64,000 bases of DNA, from assembly GCA_019096065.1 (NCBI GenBank), contig JAGUCH010000006.1:4112001-4176000 (forward strand). The letters run 5' to 3'. Below the pieces are notes generated by a model that was not told where the DNA came from, did no database searches, and saw only the letters and a program-made list of their open reading frames with translations. How positions within the stretch are numbered: the first letter of the stretch is position 1; the number at the start of each line of letters is the position of its first letter. This document shows positions 1 through 10,700 of the stretch, piece by piece. The position numbers and the translations under genes were made by a program. This DNA comes from Paracyclopina nana. Lineage: Eukaryota > Arthropoda > Copepoda > Cyclopoida > Cyclopettidae.

Positions 1-1734
1 GAAAGCCTTCACCGAATCGCTGTCGGGGCCGTTTTGCTCAATCAGCAGTTGTCGCAAATGGTCCACGGGCCTCAACTTGGAGACAATGTGCGTTCCTTGT
101 GCAGAGATGAGAACAAAAGTTCGTGCAGGCTGCGCATGCTGAACGACAGTCGAGGGCGGATTCTGGGATCCGAATGAGTCGCAGTACAACTTGGCCAGCT
201 TGCCCCGGTGCGGGATTTCCTCAAGGGCCCACACACGACCATCGACCGCCATCACCGATTGTCCTTCTACCATGATGCTTTGGAAAGGAAAGCTGTCTCC
301 GGAGAGCAACCACAGCATGTCCGAGTTTTCGTTTTGAGCAGATAGCAGCAACAATGTACCTTGAGTTGATATAATTTAGTGAATTAATTATGAAAATCAT
401 ATAGGATAGGAAATCTCACCATTTCTATAGTAGCTCAAATGAACTTTTGAGGGTCGGCCAGCAGGGCAAGAGGCAGCAAAGCCTGGGGGTAGCCGAACGT
501 GTTGCAAAATAAGGTTTGTTGGCCTCAGATTTGAGGGGTTGTTATCCGAGGTGGTGAAATAAAGCCTCACTCCAGAAGCTGTCGTGGCAACGAGTCCAAG
601 CTGGTAAGATTCGGCACTCGTGACTGAATTGATTCCAATGATTGGGAAGAAGTTGCTCTTGTCCACGTTCAATGCGACCTTGGCAGCCTCCTTAACGATG
701 GAGGCCTGCGACAAAGCAGCAATTTTAGTCAAACCTTGGCCATCAGATCCCAAGTCGAATACTTGTATGGTGCCCTTCTCTGATCGCGAGTAGAGAATAT
801 TTCTGGAGTCGTCGATTTCCAGCTGAACAAGGGGATCTTCTTCACTCAAGGCAGCGTTGATAAATCCGGGCACGAGAAACGAAAATGTCGACGTGGAGTG
901 GTTGATTTTGGAAGCCTTCTTGCTGAACCATCCGTCTTCAGCCTTGTACGCAAATTCGTACAGACATCCGTCTTTGCCTCCAAGGAAGACTCTTCCAATA
1001 GCGGTACCTTTGACGCAAAGCATGTGCGTGGAGTCGGTGCTCAAGCTGAACAGAGGCTCAGGGAGCAACTGCATTTCCTCATCGTTGTCAGTCGAGGTGA
1101 AAGTGACTCCAAGGAGCACGATCTCTACAGGAGTCGTCAAGCAGAGAAGGTGGCGGATGTGAGGACGAAATATTCCCTTCTTGGGCTCGAGAAGGCCAAC
1201 GCTCAAAATGGTGTCAGCCAGGCCATCAAAGTAAGCGAGGTCACTACCATCAGAGAACCTCCACACGTAAATATCTGAGTCGATTGTCAACCAGGCTCTC
1301 TCAAGCTCTGGAAAGAGGCCAATGAGGCAGTTGCATTGCATGTGTCCGAAATGCTCGACAAGTTCAGCTGGTAGAGGAACTTTTCGCATGATGCTTCGCT
1401 GATTGAGGCCAGATGCCCCCAATCCTTCCAACGAAGGATAATCGGGTTCTTGAAGACCACTAAGAGACGCAGATCCTCCGGGTACTCCTTTGAGAATGAA
1501 GAAATACTACGAAAACGAAAAATTTACATTTTGATGACTTATTTTACCTAAGCGAAGCTTCTCTGCGAGAGAAGGAAACTGGCTGTCACCATGGATCATT
1601 TTCTCAACGTTTCGCCCGGCGACCTCGATGGCCTCTTGAGCCGTGATCGGCTGTGGTCCCGTGTTCATTGATGTCGTCATCGCTGTAGCTTCGTGATGGC
1701 CCCCAAAGTTCGTTTGAAACGAGCTCATCGCCAT
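1..1734 (-). CDS. NUP155: Nuclear pore protein Nup155 (Nup154 in flies), 5' part
   Basis: This is a scaffold nucleoporin of the inner ring of the nuclear pore complex. Reading on the minus strand, the exons are 1734-1548, 1487-420 and 359 to the window edge, joined by two 60-bp GT-AG introns with consistent phase. They give about 538 N-terminal residues of a protein that is usually near 1,390 residues, so the rest lies left of the window. The start is the ATG at 1734; upstream in-frame sequence shows no family similarity. Recognisable family stretches are RKVPLPAELVEHFGHMQC, WLTIDSDIYVWRF, DLAYFDGLADTILSVGL, SRSEKGTIQVFDLGSDGQG and HVRLPPGFAAS. They form the N-terminal seven-bladed propeller (nucleoporin_N). 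The gene is divergent to the POLR1D-like gene, with about 500 bp between start codons. Identification is firm; only the first 60 residues are weakly conserved. Confidence 0.95.
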
Positions 1735-2234
1735 TTTAAGGACAAATTTCTGCAACCCAGAGTTGGGGATTAACGTTGGCGCGGGATAATGTTCAACAAT
1801 GTTTTGAAGAATTGTTGTGGATTTTCTGACCAAGGCTTGGCGGTCAAATCTAAGGCTTTAATCACTCTTATACTTGATAAATAAGACTTATCTACTCAAC
1901 GGATTGCTCTTTGACGATAATTTAAGCAATATGAATTATTATTATTAAATTCAACCAATAACAATTCTAGAGGCCTGAAAAGTATTTATGTCAATTACGT
2001 TCTCAATAGCAGGAGTAGTCTTAATTTTCGATCTGTTCATTGACTAAGAGAGCTCTACGTTTCTCCCAAAAATTAAACATTCTTAGAGATTTTTGGCGTT
2101 TTCCGGCATTAAATGTAGCATTCAGTTGGTGTGCATCTTGCGGTATGTTTTTCATTGTTGTTAAATGGCTTAACAAATGCCATTTTGATTTCCCGACGTA
2201 AAAATTTGCCTAAAATGGGAGTAATAGAGTGATC
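1735..2234. promoter_or_regulatory. Divergent intergenic region, Nup155 / POLR1D-like
   Basis: These 500 bp lie between the start codons of two divergently transcribed genes, so they should contain both promoters and 5' UTRs. The sequence is AT-rich and contains no convincing coding sequence. I see no clear TATA element at a fixed distance from either start. The assignment rests on gene arrangement only. Confidence 0.4.
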
Positions 2235-2833
2235 ATGTCCGATGACAAAAAGTTCAATTTTGAGTTCAAGACGAAGGGGGACAAAAAAGTCGTATTGTCC
2301 AAGGATCCATTTTTGTCGGCTGAAAGCAGGAAAAGTCTGACAAAGAAGAAGACTCCAGCTGCATCCAAAACGAAGACTTCCAAGTCGGACACGGCCAAAA
2401 ATATTGACCTTCTGGAAAAGTGAGTTCTCCGATAACCCAATAAAAGATTAAAAACGAATGACCGGCATATCGCCATTTTTCCAAGCTTTCTCGCTTATGT
2501 CAAAACAAAAACTTCTATTTTTTTTACCTCGGTGCACTTAGAATTACGCACTAATTTTGCAGCTTAACTAGTGTTTGCTAAGTGTGTCGTCATTGGTGCT
2601 TTCTAATTGAGTATTTTATTTGTTTTAAATTCAATGATTGATGACACCTGTTCCTCTCTAATATTGATAGGGATGCCATAGACGAGATCTTGAGAGAAAC
2701 CAAAAGAGGAGAAGTAAGAGCAGAGCTTAGCGGATCTTGGCGACCCCCAAGCGCGAAAATCAACTCGAGACTCTTCAACAACACTCTCTCGCAAGTCCTT
2801 CAGTCTAATCATCGTATGGGTGGCAAAAAATGA
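2235..2833 (+). CDS. Small protein resembling human POLR1D isoform 2
   Basis: Two exons, 2235-2419 and 2671-2833, are joined by a 251-bp intron (donor GTGAGT, acceptor GATAG) in phase 2. They give a 115-residue protein ending at TGA 2831-2833. The N-terminal half is lysine- and serine-rich and probably disordered. The second exon (KDAIDEILRETKRGEVRAE, then SWRPPSAKINSRLFNNTL) aligns with the conserved core of human POLR1D isoform 2, which has the pattern AIEELLKEAKRGKTRAE...NKRFLINTI. That isoform is not the canonical polymerase subunit AC19 and its molecular role is poorly known, so I assign no function. The GPATCH2-like start codon lies 6 nt after the stop with no polyadenylation signal between them. 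The family match is short but specific. Confidence 0.75.
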
Positions 2834-2839
2834 GGCAAA

Positions 2840-4966
2840 ATGGAGCAGAAAATTGTGCACGAGTTCAGTAGACTTCGTGTGCTAGGCAAAGCAGCCACTA
2901 ATTCGGATCCTCCGTCGCCTTCCAAAAAGAAGCCAATCACAAGTTGCAAAAAGATGGACGCTCTGGTTCACGAGCTCAACGCCGCTCTTGAGCTCGACGA
3001 AGTCAACCACAGTTCCGCCAATGCTGACTCAGGCGGTTCTGGTGGGTCAGGGCCAGCCAACTCCAATCGTCGAAGGGTGTGGCGTCGTCGGTGCAAGTCC
3101 ACTAGCAATTTGACCTGTTTGAATAGTGGCTCTTCTAAGTCAACATCAGACTTGTTGAAGAACTCCGTGCAGAATCATAGTGAGGACTCTTCCAGTTCGT
3201 CTGACGACACGAGAGCAGTGATTTTGACCAATGATCGCGGCACCTCAAGCTTGCAACTGTCAGATTCAGAGGAGGAAAACGCTGTATTGCTAAGCCCTGG
3301 GTCATTAGCTGCAGTGAAGAGGAAAGGCTTTCAGCCTCCTCAGGAGCTGCAGCCTCAACAGCAACCACAGCAGCAATTAGGCCAAAAATTGATGAATGTG
3401 GACACGGATTCGGTGAACGAGAACTTCTCTCCAATTCGTCCAAGCACGAAGCGTAAGAGGAAGTTCAAGAGAATGGCCCTCGATCCGGATAATTCAAACA
3501 TGATAGAGTCAAATCAGAAGGGCAAAAGCGGCACGATGAAGAGGAAAAAGGTCAGGTCCCGATCCGCGTGTGAGTCGTCCAATTCAGTGGCTGCCAAGTC
3601 GACTTCGAAGGGATCCTCGTCTAAAAACCAAAGTGCGTCTCAAAGTGGCCAAAGACAAAGACAATTGTCAGCAAACGTGGTTCCTGGAAAGCGCAAACGG
3701 AGTTCTCGCGAAAAGTCAGTCGAGCCCGATTTAATCCAGCATAGCAGTCAATCATCAGTCCCATCTCATGCCATGATATCTGAGGAGGTAAATGATTCGA
3801 TATAGAGTATGAATTTTAAGCATGTGATTTTATCGGCGAAGTCCTTTACAAGAAAAAAAACTGCGAGTTTATAAAAATGGTCGCACCTTCGCGAGCGATG
3901 GAATGCCAACCGCAAACAAATGATGGGACAAAGCAATTTTGCGTTGAACCAGTTTGACTTTTTTTTTATTGATGACGCATTTTTATAGCTTGGTGGCATT
4001 CGTTCGTTTGTGACCATGTGGCTCATTGCTGACGGCAATAGAAATCCTTTAAAAGCGGCAAAACCAGTTTTGCTAATGGTACTTTTGAACTTGCAGCCAT
4101 CGTCGATTTCGAACGAGGCTATGGACTGTGACGACGGGAGTCGCCGGAGCTCGAGCAGCCTCAGCTCCAGCGATTGGGAAGAAGTGGAGGCCAACACAGA
4201 TGAGTCCTCCAACAATGCTATTCGAATTCGAGAGGATGACGGCGAGGCTGATGACGAGCAGTCAGATTGGCCAGGTCCTGAATCCGGATCTGGCTACGGA
4301 GGATTTACTGATGACGAGGCTGACTTCGATTCAGCGTTTCCTCTGTCCAGTCTGTACAGCAATAGCAGCAGTACACCGAGCACTTCTGATAACTACGCCG
4401 AAAATCTTCAGTCATTGACTTCAACGGCCAGACAGGCTTACTTGGCTCGTATGAAGAGACTTGCTGATTGCGTTCCAGGCCGCGAAATTCGTGCTGGCTC
4501 GAGAAGGCTGCGCAATCCCCAATCGGGGTTCACGATCAAGTCCAGCTCGAGTGAGCAGTTGTCACGCTTCCTGCAGGATCCCTCAAGGACCGAGCTGAGG
4601 CTCACGGTTTCACGGGCTGCGGATAGAAGCAAAATAGCCCAAATGGCCACATTGTACTCCCTGCAGCTGAGATATGAAGGCCCCAATAACTTGGTGTTGG
4701 CCAAGACTGGAAAAACTGTCAGAGTGGATTGCTTCATAGTGCCGAAAACTCCGGCTGCCAAGGCACACCCGCCTGTGGACGTCAAGAGGCGAAGACGTAC
4801 CCCTCCCCCTGCAGCCCCTGGCTCCTTAATTGATCACATCATGATGAATCCAACTGCGGAGCCACAAAGTATGGGTGGTTGTGGCGGAGCCCTCACCGAC
4901 AGCCCCATTGACGATACCTCCCCTCATTCGGACATGATCATGCCCCCTAGGCGCCAATCGAATTAA
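2840..4966 (+). CDS. GPATCH2: GPATCH2/GPATCH2L-like protein with an R3H-like domain and no visible G-patch
   Basis: Two exons, 2840-3787 and 4097-4966 (309-bp intron, phase 0), encode about 605 residues. Three blocks tie it to GPATCH2/GPATCH2L: MDALVHELNAALEL at residue ~39 (human MEELVHDLVSALE), the basic block KRKRKFKRMAL at ~203 (human RRRRKVKRMAV), and the acidic DDEQSDW at ~367-373, which is identical in the human proteins. Residues ~470-530, with RFLQDPSRTELRL then SKIAQMATLYSLQL and LVLAKTGK, look like an R3H fold but lack the R-x3-H signature. No glycine-rich G-patch follows; the protein ends in a low-complexity tail, as in GPATCH2L isoforms. Vertebrate GPATCH2 is linked to nuclear RNA helicase regulation; carrying that role over is inference. 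The first ATG is chosen because the upstream frame is the preceding gene. Confidence 0.8.
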
Positions 4967-5138
4967 GAAAATCCATCCAGAATTAATATGTTACACAATT
5001 GTCTAAATGAATTTTGTTGAATTACTATACTGCAGCATATGAATGTGGTGCTTTTTAAGAATACACTTCTACTATCAATTAGCAGCGAGTGCATGATTTC
5101 GTCTGGACAATGCAATGGGAAGTGGCAAGGTGTATCAG

Positions 5139-5144
5139 AATAAA
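5139..5144 (+). terminator. Poly(A) signal AATAAA, GPATCH2-like
   Basis: The first canonical AATAAA downstream of the GPATCH2-like stop codon, about 170 nt into the presumed 3' UTR. Confidence 0.5.
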
Positions 5145-5370
5145 TGAGAATTGGCAGAAATGCATTTTTCCGGCTGTGTCCAGCATTGTCTCAGCCATCA
5201 AGGATAAAACCATGCGCATGGGGTGAACGCTCTTGGTCATGGCCGGCCTACGTATGCCGCCGTCAACTTTTCCTCGTGATGCTGGCATGCTCATAACAAG
5301 TTTTCAGCGCAGAAATGAAAAATTGCAGTGCATTGCGAGGTGAATGAACAGCTTCAAGGACACAAGGAGT

Positions 5371-5376
5371 TTTATT
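5371..5376 (-). terminator. Poly(A) signal AATAAA, CYP18A1
   Basis: On the minus strand this reads AATAAA. It is the first such hexamer after the CYP18A1 stop codon, about 300 nt downstream. Confidence 0.45.
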
Positions 5377-5672
5377 TTTTCTAGCGAAGGGGATCGGATT
5401 GCATTGAATCTATTATATAGCGTATATGAATATTATTAAAAAATGGCCTAGCATAACAAACGAATATAGTATGTTACAGATGATTGTTGCATGTGTGCGG
5501 TTAATAATTGTAGATAGTATAGTATTAGAGACTAGACACTTGTGTAGTAGTTGTAAACTTTTCTTCTTCATCAGAAGGCCACAGATGTAGGCTACTGCTG
5601 CTGATTGACGATCATTTGTACTATGTGGAAATGAGCAAAATATATAGTATGCAAGGGGGGAATCGAGAAGAG

Positions 5673-7668
5673 TTAGCCATAGGTGCGGCTCTGATGCGAA
5701 ATCGCCGACGACCACAAATTTGTCGAGTCTTTGAAGTCCTCAGAGGACATGGAGTTGTGCAGCGCAGACAAGTTCCTGGGAACACAAATCACTTCGAAGT
5801 CCTCAGGAGTGACTGTGACAGCCGCAACGCCTCTCAGGCTGGGAAGGGGAGTATCTTTGGGGCTTTGAAGATCGAAGCAGTGGAGAAGAGTGGTGAAGAA
5901 GAGGAAAAACTCCTTTTCTGCCAGCTGGTCGCCCAGGCACATTCGCTGGCCAATGCCGAAGGGGAGGAAGTTCTCGGGCTTTTGGACTGCCGAGCCATCG
6001 GCAGTTAAGAACCTTTCAGGCCGCAGCTCTTCAGGCTTGTCCCAGACTTCGGGGTCCATGTGAACAGCGTGCAAAAGGGGAATGACATGGGCGTTTTGTG
6101 GGATGACGTATCCCTCGAATTCAACGGCTCTGCAAATATGAAAAAAAATACTTATAAAAATGCTGCTCCGTTACGCGTGGCATTTTTCATGACTGCATAG
6201 CTCAATTCGCGCGCGCGCGCTGTAGCTATATTATAAATGGCAAAAATAATTGCGAAACAAGACACACGTACACAAAGGAAACTTGGCCGCGTGTATAATA
6301 TCAATACAAAGCTGCATTGCATGACTGCATTTTTCAAGTGCAACAAGTGCATAAAAGTGCAATTGCTGATCGCCTTGACGGTTATTAACCTATCCTGAAC
6401 GAGCGATTCGGGCGTTGAACTCACCTGTCAGTGGAGTGTGTGGTGCCCATGGGTACCACGGACGACCTCCTCATGATCTCGTACATGGTGGCCTTAGTGT
6501 AGGTCAACTGGCTCATATCCTTCACCGTGGGCAGCCTGTTGGGCCCCACTTTGGCGTCGAGCTCGGCCTGAACCTTGCGCATCACCTCGGGGTAGTGGAG
6601 CATGTAAACGATCGACCAAAGCACAGAGGTCTTGAGAGTCTCGACGCCCGCAGAAAAGAGATCCAGGATGATTTGCTCGAGCTGGACCTCGGGGTCGAAT
6701 CCGTGGAAAATGTCCTCGGTGGCGACCTCGTCGTTGTTGTTGTTGCTCTGCCTCATCTTCTCGATGGTGATCAGATACGAGTCGATGAGGTCTCGGGGGT
6801 TGGTGGGGTCCAGGTCCTCCTTGTGGGAGTCGATGATTTTCTTGACAAACTCGAGCATCTCCGCTCGGTTGGACCTGAGCTGCTTGAGGGCCTTGGAGAC
6901 TCCGGGCATGTACTTGAGGAAGGGCAAGTAGATCATGGCTCCGGTCAGAGTGAAGAGCCGGAATCCCTCGTCGAAGATGTGCATGAAGTGCTGGAACTCT
7001 GAGCTCGTGTGCTCGAACCTCGTGTTCATGATCATGGAGCAGATCACGTTGGAGACGGCGCAGTTCACGAGAGCCGCGGGGTTGACGGGCACACTGTTGT
7101 GCTCTCTGTAGAGAGTGTCCAACAGCTGGACGGCCTCGTGCTCAACCCTCTTTTCAATTTGGCTCATACCAGGCCCCCAATGCCTCATGCCAAGCTTCTG
7201 GTTCAACAGGTATCGCCTTTGGGACTTCCACAAGTCTCCCTCAGCATTGATCACTCCTACATTGGACAAAACGAGGGTACGTGAAAAAACGGCCTTTGCG
7301 AAAGGAGGGCAAAAAAGGGCCTTACCGTAGCCGCCGAGAAGGTCAGTGAGTTCTGTTTTGGGCCTTGCGGTGAAGTCGCGTGACATGAAAGCTTTCTTGA
7401 TGAGTTTGTGGTCGCTGATGACTACGATGGTCTCGCTGCCCATCTTGAGGCTGAGCACTTTGCCGAAGGTCTTGACGTGGTCCATGAGGAACAGGTGAAA
7501 CTCTTTCTTGATGCTGAAGAGCACCCCGATGACGGGGAAGCCCCAGGGCCCGGGGGGCAGGCGCTTAATTCGCGAATATTGTCTTACGAGAAAGTAGACG
7601 AGCAGGGCTATTGAGGCCACGCTCATGGTTGACGTGAGGTCGGTAAACAGGTGCTTTAGGATGGCCAT
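5673..7668 (-). CDS. CYP18A1: Cytochrome P450 CYP18A1 (ecdysteroid 26-hydroxylase)
   Basis: In insects this microsomal P450 inactivates ecdysteroids by C-26 hydroxylation. Exons 7668-7326, 7256-6425 and 6129-5673 are joined by introns of 69 and 295 bp and give 543 residues, a normal length. Features in order: an N-terminal membrane helix (~14-30), the hinge LPPGPWGFPVIG, the I-helix AGVET (~317-321), the K-helix ExxR (E~374, R~377), and the heme loop FGIGQRMCLG with C456 as thiolate ligand. CYP18A1-specific stretches include LRSNRAEM, DPTNPRDLIDSYL, MRRSSVVPMGTTHS and VHMDP. All catalytic motifs are intact. The 69-bp intron is multiple-of-three and stop-free, so the unspliced frame stays open, but family alignment shows it must be removed. 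The gene faces GPATCH2-like tail to tail and has 16 kb of non-coding DNA upstream. Confidence 0.93.
6208..6220. repeat. Short (CG)n run in CYP18A1 intron 2
   Basis: An alternating C/G tract of about 13 nt lies in the 295-bp intron of CYP18A1, in an otherwise AT-rich setting. Confidence 0.8.
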
Positions 7669-7742
7669 TTTGTGTTATTGGTGAGATATCTTGTCGTTGG
7701 TAAGGCTATCGCTTGAATGAGTTGAATTTCGACCCCAACTTT

Positions 7743-7751
7743 GCTATAAAT
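7743..7751 (-). promoter_or_regulatory. Possible TATA-like element upstream of CYP18A1
   Basis: On the minus strand the sequence reads TATTTATAG about 75 nt upstream of the CYP18A1 ATG, next to a short GC-rich segment. The spacing suits a core promoter with a short 5' UTR. There is no transcript evidence. Confidence 0.3.
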
Positions 7752-10700
7752 ACGTCCGGCCGCGGTTAGCCCCCGCGCACCGCAACTTGGCTAACTTGCG
7801 AACGGCTTTTCAGCGCGCCATCCGCCGGCCGCGCACAGGTTTCTCACAGTGACGGGCTTTTTCGCAAGCATTCAGTTACTTCTGCGATTCTACAGAGGTA
7901 ACAACACTTCTCCCACGTACTACGTACATTCAAAGATGCGCGGAAAAAACATTTCGGGCCTCTTTTTCTACAACTGCGTTTCAAGTTCGGTTTCTTCTTT
8001 ATTCTTCATTGGCGTCAGTGCTGCTACATAGCACTTGTCTGGTCACATGAGGACTAGACTGAGAAACTTCCACTTCTTCTAGAATGATGTAGACACTGGA
8101 CAAGTCACCACCATGTTCTCAATGCGAGAAAAACAATTGCATTGACGACGATGGGCTTCCAGGAATTGCTAATTGCACTTTTCTTCACTCTCGCTTGATT
8201 CCCAATTTCCAGTTCTGAGCCTTTTCTCGCTAAATGTCTTGCATCTTTTATCTAACGATAACAATTTCAAAATTACTCTACTGGCTGAATATTGAAATTG
8301 CGCCCGAGCGTTTGCGCCAAGGTCGAGCTCACAAGACGCAACTATTCATTCGGAGAATTCCCCTTATAGTAGATTCAACATAGATAATATTTCGGTCAAG
8401 TTTGCAAAAATGACCTTAAAGCCAGGCAACAAGACATCCTTGGAGCTGAAGACAAACCGCGGGATGTATTATCATAATTAGCACATCATTCTTTGCGAAA
8501 TAATCGTAGTTTCGCCGTTATTTCGGCAAAATTAAGAGGATATATACCGTTGCTGTCGGTAGGATCAAAATGGTTACGTCTATTTAAAGGAAACCCCCGC
8601 AAATTGATTGCGAGCCGAAAATTCGATTTTGAGATGCGCGCCTTTCAATTTGAATTCCGTCGAAGGAGGGTTCTCCGCTATAGGAAAAAGCACAGTTGAA
8701 TACCCATTCTGTTGTGGCATAATAGAAAGGTCTAGCCCGAAATCCGTTACATTTAAATCTGGGTCAGCCACAAAGCTGAGCCGGTCAAACGCAAAAGCTG
8801 CTGCTATAGCGCACAGCGTAAGCTTCACGATTTTTAAATGCACCTGCAGAAATTTCCAAGAACTGCCCTTAATTGTTGGCTGGTTGAGGGTAGTTGGTGA
8901 AAGGGAAATTGGAAACTTTTTTTCTCTTTCAACTTGGACATATTCCTCGTATCCTTGTTGCCAGGCCAAAACAGCGAGAGAGGAAAAAATGGGCTCGCAA
9001 GATCCTTTTTTTGCTGCTGATCGTCTTTGGCTCGATCAAATTCAAACTTGACTCGCCAGGGCCTCAGAAAATAGATCAACGAGAGGTCTTTGACTCCTCT
9101 AGATTAGCAACTATTTATACATTTCTGGTGAATTAGCTTGCTTGGTTGTCCGCCATTTCTTAACTAATGAGACGTGACTGACAAAAGCAAATTACAATTT
9201 CGGGCTGATGACTGATAAAACAGTTTTTAAGGAATTTTCGGGTCATTGAATTCTCGACGATTCCAAAGAATAGGCAGGTGCAGCACTAGCAACAACGTAG
9301 TAGTTCATACGAAAAAACTTCCCTCAAATGTACAAAAATGGCTTTTTTTCACTCGATGAATAATGGATGTATGCCAAGCCTTCCAGACTACTACTATGCT
9401 GTGTAAATGGTGGAAGGTTCTAGATGGATGCTACAGGTGCAGAACGTGGAAAATGTACTCCAAGTGGCTTTTTTCCGAATGCCTCTACACCAATTTCCAT
9501 ATTGTTTTTGCCACGGTTGCGTGAGGCTGAAGAAATTCGTCTTCTTCTTACGGCCATCATCGATGCAATTTTGCGCTCCTCCAAAGACTTTCACTGAGCT
9601 GGACGCGCGTTTTCCCTCACGATAGGTCGATGAACTCAGGATAATCTTGCGACTTGGAAAACTTGCCCCCAATTCTTAGGAGATTTTGACGACCGCTAAA
9701 GGGAAAAATCTCTGCTGAGAAGGAGCCAAATGCTACTTATCTCAAATTAGCACCATTTTTCGGCTGCTCAGTCGTGGACTCTAATTAATCAGCATTTTTG
9801 AATCCTTTTCGCTCCCATGCTGTTCCCAGCAGATGTTTTGGGTTAGTGAACGGGCTGAACAAACGTGAGTTTTATTAGCAGTTTTGGGTTTCCTATTTAC
9901 GGCACTTTGCTTTGCTGTAGGTAGAAATTGCGTCGCAGCTACCGAAGAGCTACACAAACGTGGTATCTAGCTGCATTCGTTGCTGGTTCAAACCAACATG
10001 CTCCTCATAAAGTTGCGATGTCAGTTGACTATGCTACTATTGAATGCGCTATGCCTTGAGTTCATTGACCTGAACCTCAGTCACTGGGAGATCCAGGAAA
10101 AGTGGATGGGCAGACAGTGGAACTTTAGAGCAGATACTAGTCCTACTGCCAACTTGTGGTCGGCTCCCGTAATGAAATCGGGTTGGAAGTTGGCCAACGG
10201 TTTTAATTTTGCAAAAAGAAAACATATCCCCCAAATTGAAATGGGCATGGAAAATATATTGTATGGTTTTTGTAGCGCCTACAGGCCTTGGGCTTCGCGT
10301 TGAGCAGTGCCAAATGCAGCTTTTTATAGGCCACAAAAAAGCACCCAAGAAGTAGGAAAGGAATTCGAGGGTCTTTAAAAGATTTGGCTGAATGAAGAAG
10401 AAGGCTCTAAAAATTGCCCTCGAGTGTGGTTTTTGCCACTAAAGTCTTGCTTTTGCATTTTTACACGCGTATAAAGTGCACACTGGATGCTTGGGCAGCC
10501 ACCATTAATTCGGTGGGTTTCTGTTACCATGAGAGCTTCTTCTGATGCGAAGATGATGACCTGTTTTGAAAAACAAACTCATTGAAAAATTAGACAAGAA
10601 TTTGCACTAGGTACAGTTGCACTTGAAAATGAAGTTTTGCCCGCAGGGCTACAGCAACAGCAGCTAGTTAGCTGTTGAGCTGCTCAGAAGTAAACAATTA

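Larger units (their letters stand above)
4967..5672. other. Convergent intergenic region, GPATCH2-like / CYP18A1
   Basis: This holds the 3' UTRs of two convergent genes. Apart from AATAAA on the plus strand at 5139 and its complement at 5371-5376, I see only AT-rich sequence. Short open frames here show no family similarity. Confidence 0.5.

Noticed and set aside
857-1278. Plus-strand open frames of 101 and 126 codons
   Set aside because: They lie opposite the well-supported Nup155 exon and show no similarity of their own.
6415-7284. Plus-strand open frames of up to 195 codons
   Set aside because: They are antisense shadows of the CYP18A1 coding exons.
9950-10010. Possible tRNA (a GGTTCAAACC-like box)
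   Set aside because: No acceptor stem, D-arm or anticodon arm can be folded around it.
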